Shown in pieces: positions 5,643-7,672 of a DNA stretch of 7,672 bases (position 1 is the first letter of the stretch; every line of letters begins with the position of its first letter). This DNA is from JAGNZR01 sp051659505 (GTDB lineage: Bacteria; Fusobacteriota; Fusobacteriia; Fusobacteriales; Fusobacteriaceae). The stretch covers positions 1 through 7,672 of the forward strand of contig JBOFOQ010000044.1 in NCBI GenBank assembly GCA_051659505.1. Direction: 5' to 3'. The notes under the pieces were generated by a model. That model was not told the DNA's origin. It searched no databases and worked only from the letters and a program-made list of their open reading frames with translations. Position numbers and translations under genes: made by a program.

Positions 5643-7672
5643 TTAATTTTTTGTTATTTCAACCATTAAATTTTTTATATCTCCATTAAAACCTATATGT
5701 AAATAGCAATTTTCTCCATCTATTCCCATAGAAATATCATCACCTTGTTGAAGTATTGAATTTACATCTTCTTGTCTCGACAACCACTTATTTTTTGGAC
5801 TATCTGGTCTATTACTAAAGAAATCTCTTATTTTATCCTCTTTATAATCTTGAGTTATATATCTTAAATTTCTTTCTATATACGTTGATGTTATCGTTTT
5901 GTAAAGAGGCTCAAATATGCCATCTTCATTTGTTGCTAGAGTTCGTGCCTTATATACTGTTATTGTATTTATCGCTTCCCCGTTGTTTTGAGCATTATCT
6001 GATGAAAATATAAATCCAAAATTATTTCTATTTATACTGTCCTTTGTTGCCACTGTATAACCCGTTATTTCTTTTGCCATTGTGGTTGCAATTTTATAAC
6101 TATTATCTTTTCCTTCTAAATTAATTCGTACTCCCGGTTCTTGTGAATTTACTTTTTTATATCTTTTTCTTAAATATTCTGGACATTGATAAGCTGCTGT
6201 TATTCCTGCTGCTACATATGATGCTTCTATATATACACCTTCTATCCAAAATTTTACGACATCTTTCCCTACTGATGCCAAATTTGATTCTTCTAACGCT
6301 AATTTATAATCTAGTATTACACTTGACTTCTCTTTCGGTATTACAGTAAAATTAGGTACACATGGAACCAAATACTCTGAGAAATTTTTATATTGAAGAT
6401 TCTTTGTTTTATCTATATATTTTTCTATTCCTGTTGTTGCTAAATTATTAAATGTTGTTTCTTCATTTCCAATCATACTAAAAAATGTACTTATTTTATA
6501 TTTTCGAAGAACATCCATTAGTAGCTGTAGAGTTTCTATTGTTGTTCCATCATGTTTCTCAACCTTATTTGTCCCTTTAAATATTTGTTTAATATTTTTA
6601 TTGTTTTCTGAACTTTCTAGCATAATAGAAGGACAAATTCCAAACCATACTGTATTTTCAAAATCATTTTTTTGATTCACTGTATTTAAGTATAATTCTA
6701 AAGCGTTTTTATTTTCGCCCTTTAATAACATTTCTAATTTTAGATTACTTATTATCAACGAAGGTTTCATTCCTTTTAGTTCTTTATCATATTGTTCAAA
6801 GAAAACTTTAACACCTAACATTTTCTCTAAAAGGGGTTTTATTGCCTTTATAAAATCTTCTTGTGCTTCTTTATAAAACGTTAAGTATTGATTGTAGTTA
6901 GAAACTTCCTGTTCAACATTTATATCTTCCATTGTCGCTGGTAATGGTGAAAAAGTTCTTACTACTAAACTTTTTATATAATCATTTGGTTCTTCATTTA
7001 TAGCTTCATAATCACTTTCAAAATATTTAGCTAAAGTTTCAGAGTTATTATTTTCTGAGATAGCTATCTCATTTTTCTTTACAGATTTATTTTCAATTAT
7101 TTTTAACTCACCTTTTTCATCCATAGTAAGCATTCCAATTTTTATCTCTTCCGATTTTTCTGACCCACTATTTTGACCAATCAAAACTCTTGATTTAATA
7201 TCTTCTATTGCTAGTGGTAACATTCCTAGTATGTTATTATAGTTTTTTCCTGCTTTTTCAAATTGGACATTTAATTTGTCTGCATACTCTAATTTTAATG
7301 GATCTTCCTCCTCTAAAATCTCGTATTTGTCAAAAAGATAAGCAATTTCTTTTCTTTGTTGCTTAATATCCTCCATAACCTTTTTCGGAGAAAGCATATC
7401 CAAAATACTACTAAAATTAAAATCAACATTCTTACTTCCTGCAATTCTCTTGCTATCAATTAGTGTAGATAATATTTTGAAAAGTGTATTATCTAACCCT
7501 AAAGGTATTTCAGTTATTGATGCTTCTGATATTCCTTGTGGTTTTTCTAAACTATACTTTATTCTTTGATTTGCTGCATTAAAAAAGCTATAAACTTTCG
7601 GTTCGAATTTTTTTAAAAATTCTGGAAAATCTTTTACTAATAGATGACTGTGAATTTCTTTGATTTTTTCAT
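5643..7672 (-). CDS. Contractile sheath protein, apparent TssB-TssC fusion, N-terminus beyond window
   Basis: The frame is open from the right edge to TAA at 5645-5643, 675 visible residues. A TTG at 7403-7401 is not the start: no binding site precedes it and the frame continues 89 codons upstream. The segment around residues 80-120 (VDFNFSSILDMLSPKKVMED, then a helix with YLFDKYEIL) resembles the TssB motif 'L.F.S.DDFSP..V..Q...L..LL..R..L', and DFPEFLKKFEPK further upstream resembles the TssB 'F.E.L.KL.P.L' helix. The C-terminal half looks TssC/phage-sheath-like: VPCVPNFTVIP (435-445), EASYVAAGITAAYQ (482-495), STYIERNLRYITQDYKE (595-611, like the TssC 'SRFAHYLK.I.RD' helix) and FNGDIKNLMVEI (661-672). 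The region between about 165 and 225 is Asn/Glu/Lys-rich and probably a linker or insertion. It would form the outer tube that contracts to drive tube and spike. TssC proteins are near 490 residues, so the excess length agrees with a fusion. Confidence 0.85.
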   Translation of the reverse strand, partial: EKIKEIHSHLLVKDFPEFLKKFEPKVYSFFNAANQRIKYSLEKPQGISEASITEIPLGLDNTLFKILSTLIDSKRIAGSKNVDFNFSSILDMLSPKKVMEDIKQQRKEIAYLFDKYEILEEEDPLKLEYADKLNVQFEKAGKNYNNILGMLPLAIEDIKSRVLIGQNSGSEKSEEIKIGMLTMDEKGELKIIENKSVKKNEIAISENNNSETLAKYFESDYEAINEEPNDYIKSLVVRTFSPLPATMEDINVEQEVSNYNQYLTFYKEAQEDFIKAIKPLLEKMLGVKVFFEQYDKELKGMKPSLIISNLKLEMLLKGENKNALELYLNTVNQKNDFENTVWFGICPSIMLESSENNKNIKQIFKGTNKVEKHDGTTIETLQLLMDVLRKYKISTFFSMIGNEETTFNNLATTGIEKYIDKTKNLQYKNFSEYLVPCVPNFTVIPKEKSSVILDYKLALEESNLASVGKDVVKFWIEGVYIEASYVAAGITAAYQCPEYLRKRYKKVNSQEPGVRINLEGKDNSYKIATTMAKEITGYTVATKDSINRNNFGFIFSSDNAQNNGEAINTITVYKARTLATNEDGIFEPLYKTITSTYIERNLRYITQDYKEDKIRDFFSNRPDSPKNKWLSRQEDVNSILQQGDDISMGIDGENCYLHIGFNGDIKNLMVEITKN

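Noticed and set aside
6143..6349. Plus-strand frame of 68 codons with a very hydrophobic product
   Set aside because: Antisense to the sheath gene; the hydrophobic character comes from complementary codons.
7401..7403. TTG as start of the sheath gene (586-residue version)
   Set aside because: No ribosome binding site precedes it, and the frame stays open for 89 more codons with sheath-like sequence to the window edge.
1..7672. Prophage or R-type pyocin tail
   Set aside because: The FHA and J-domain proteins and the VgrG/TssC-like motifs point to a secretion-type system, and no head, lysis or integrase gene is seen; the flanks are not visible, so this is a preference and not proof.

Overview
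The window is one block of co-oriented, closely packed genes on the minus strand, so transcription runs from right to left. The DNA is very AT-rich (hand counts range from about 15-20% G+C in the poorest genes to about 34% at the left edge). Ribosome binding sites are of the AGGAG/AAAGGAG type, and Lys, Ile, Glu and Asn dominate the proteins. This fits a low-GC anaerobe such as a member of Fusobacteriota (Fusobacterium/Leptotrichia/Streptobacillus-like) or Clostridia. The assignment is inferred from composition and gene style; no marker gene is present.

The block encodes part of a contractile injection system (CIS) related to type VI secretion and phage tails. In transcription order: (1) a large sheath protein, open at the right edge, in which a TssB-like segment seems fused to a TssC-like segment; (2) a 145-residue Hcp-like inner tube protein; (3) a perfect 16-bp inverted repeat starting directly after the tube stop codon, probably a leaky terminator; (4) a 255-residue protein that looks like a baseplate or tail-fibre-type structural protein; (5) a short J-domain (DnaJ) protein; (6) a membrane protein with two transmembrane helices and a C-terminal FHA domain; (7) a compact VgrG-like spike; (8) a 246-residue protein of unknown function; (9) an 89-residue, Lys/Glu-rich protein translationally coupled to it; (10) a membrane-anchored protein cut by the left edge.

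The likely division of labour is as follows. The sheath contracts around the tube and drives tube and VgrG spike outward. The FHA protein could tie the machine to the inner face of the membrane and respond to threonine phosphorylation. The J-protein could bring DnaK to the sheath, the tube or a cargo. The genes after VgrG occupy the position where T6SS loci usually keep adaptors, effectors and immunity proteins. The first genes (sheath, tube) have a hairpin after them that could make structural subunits more abundant than baseplate and accessory proteins.

No TssJ/L/M membrane complex, ClpV, PAAR, gp25/TssE, TssF or TssG is seen here; they may lie to the right or be absent. There is no gene-free stretch over 300 bases: the longest gap is 74 bases (5095-5168) and holds the hairpin. 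I found no tRNA, rRNA, CRISPR array, insertion sequence or convincing promoter. The gene combination is coherent and, as far as I can tell without searching, belongs to a poorly described T6SS-like lineage outside Proteobacteria.
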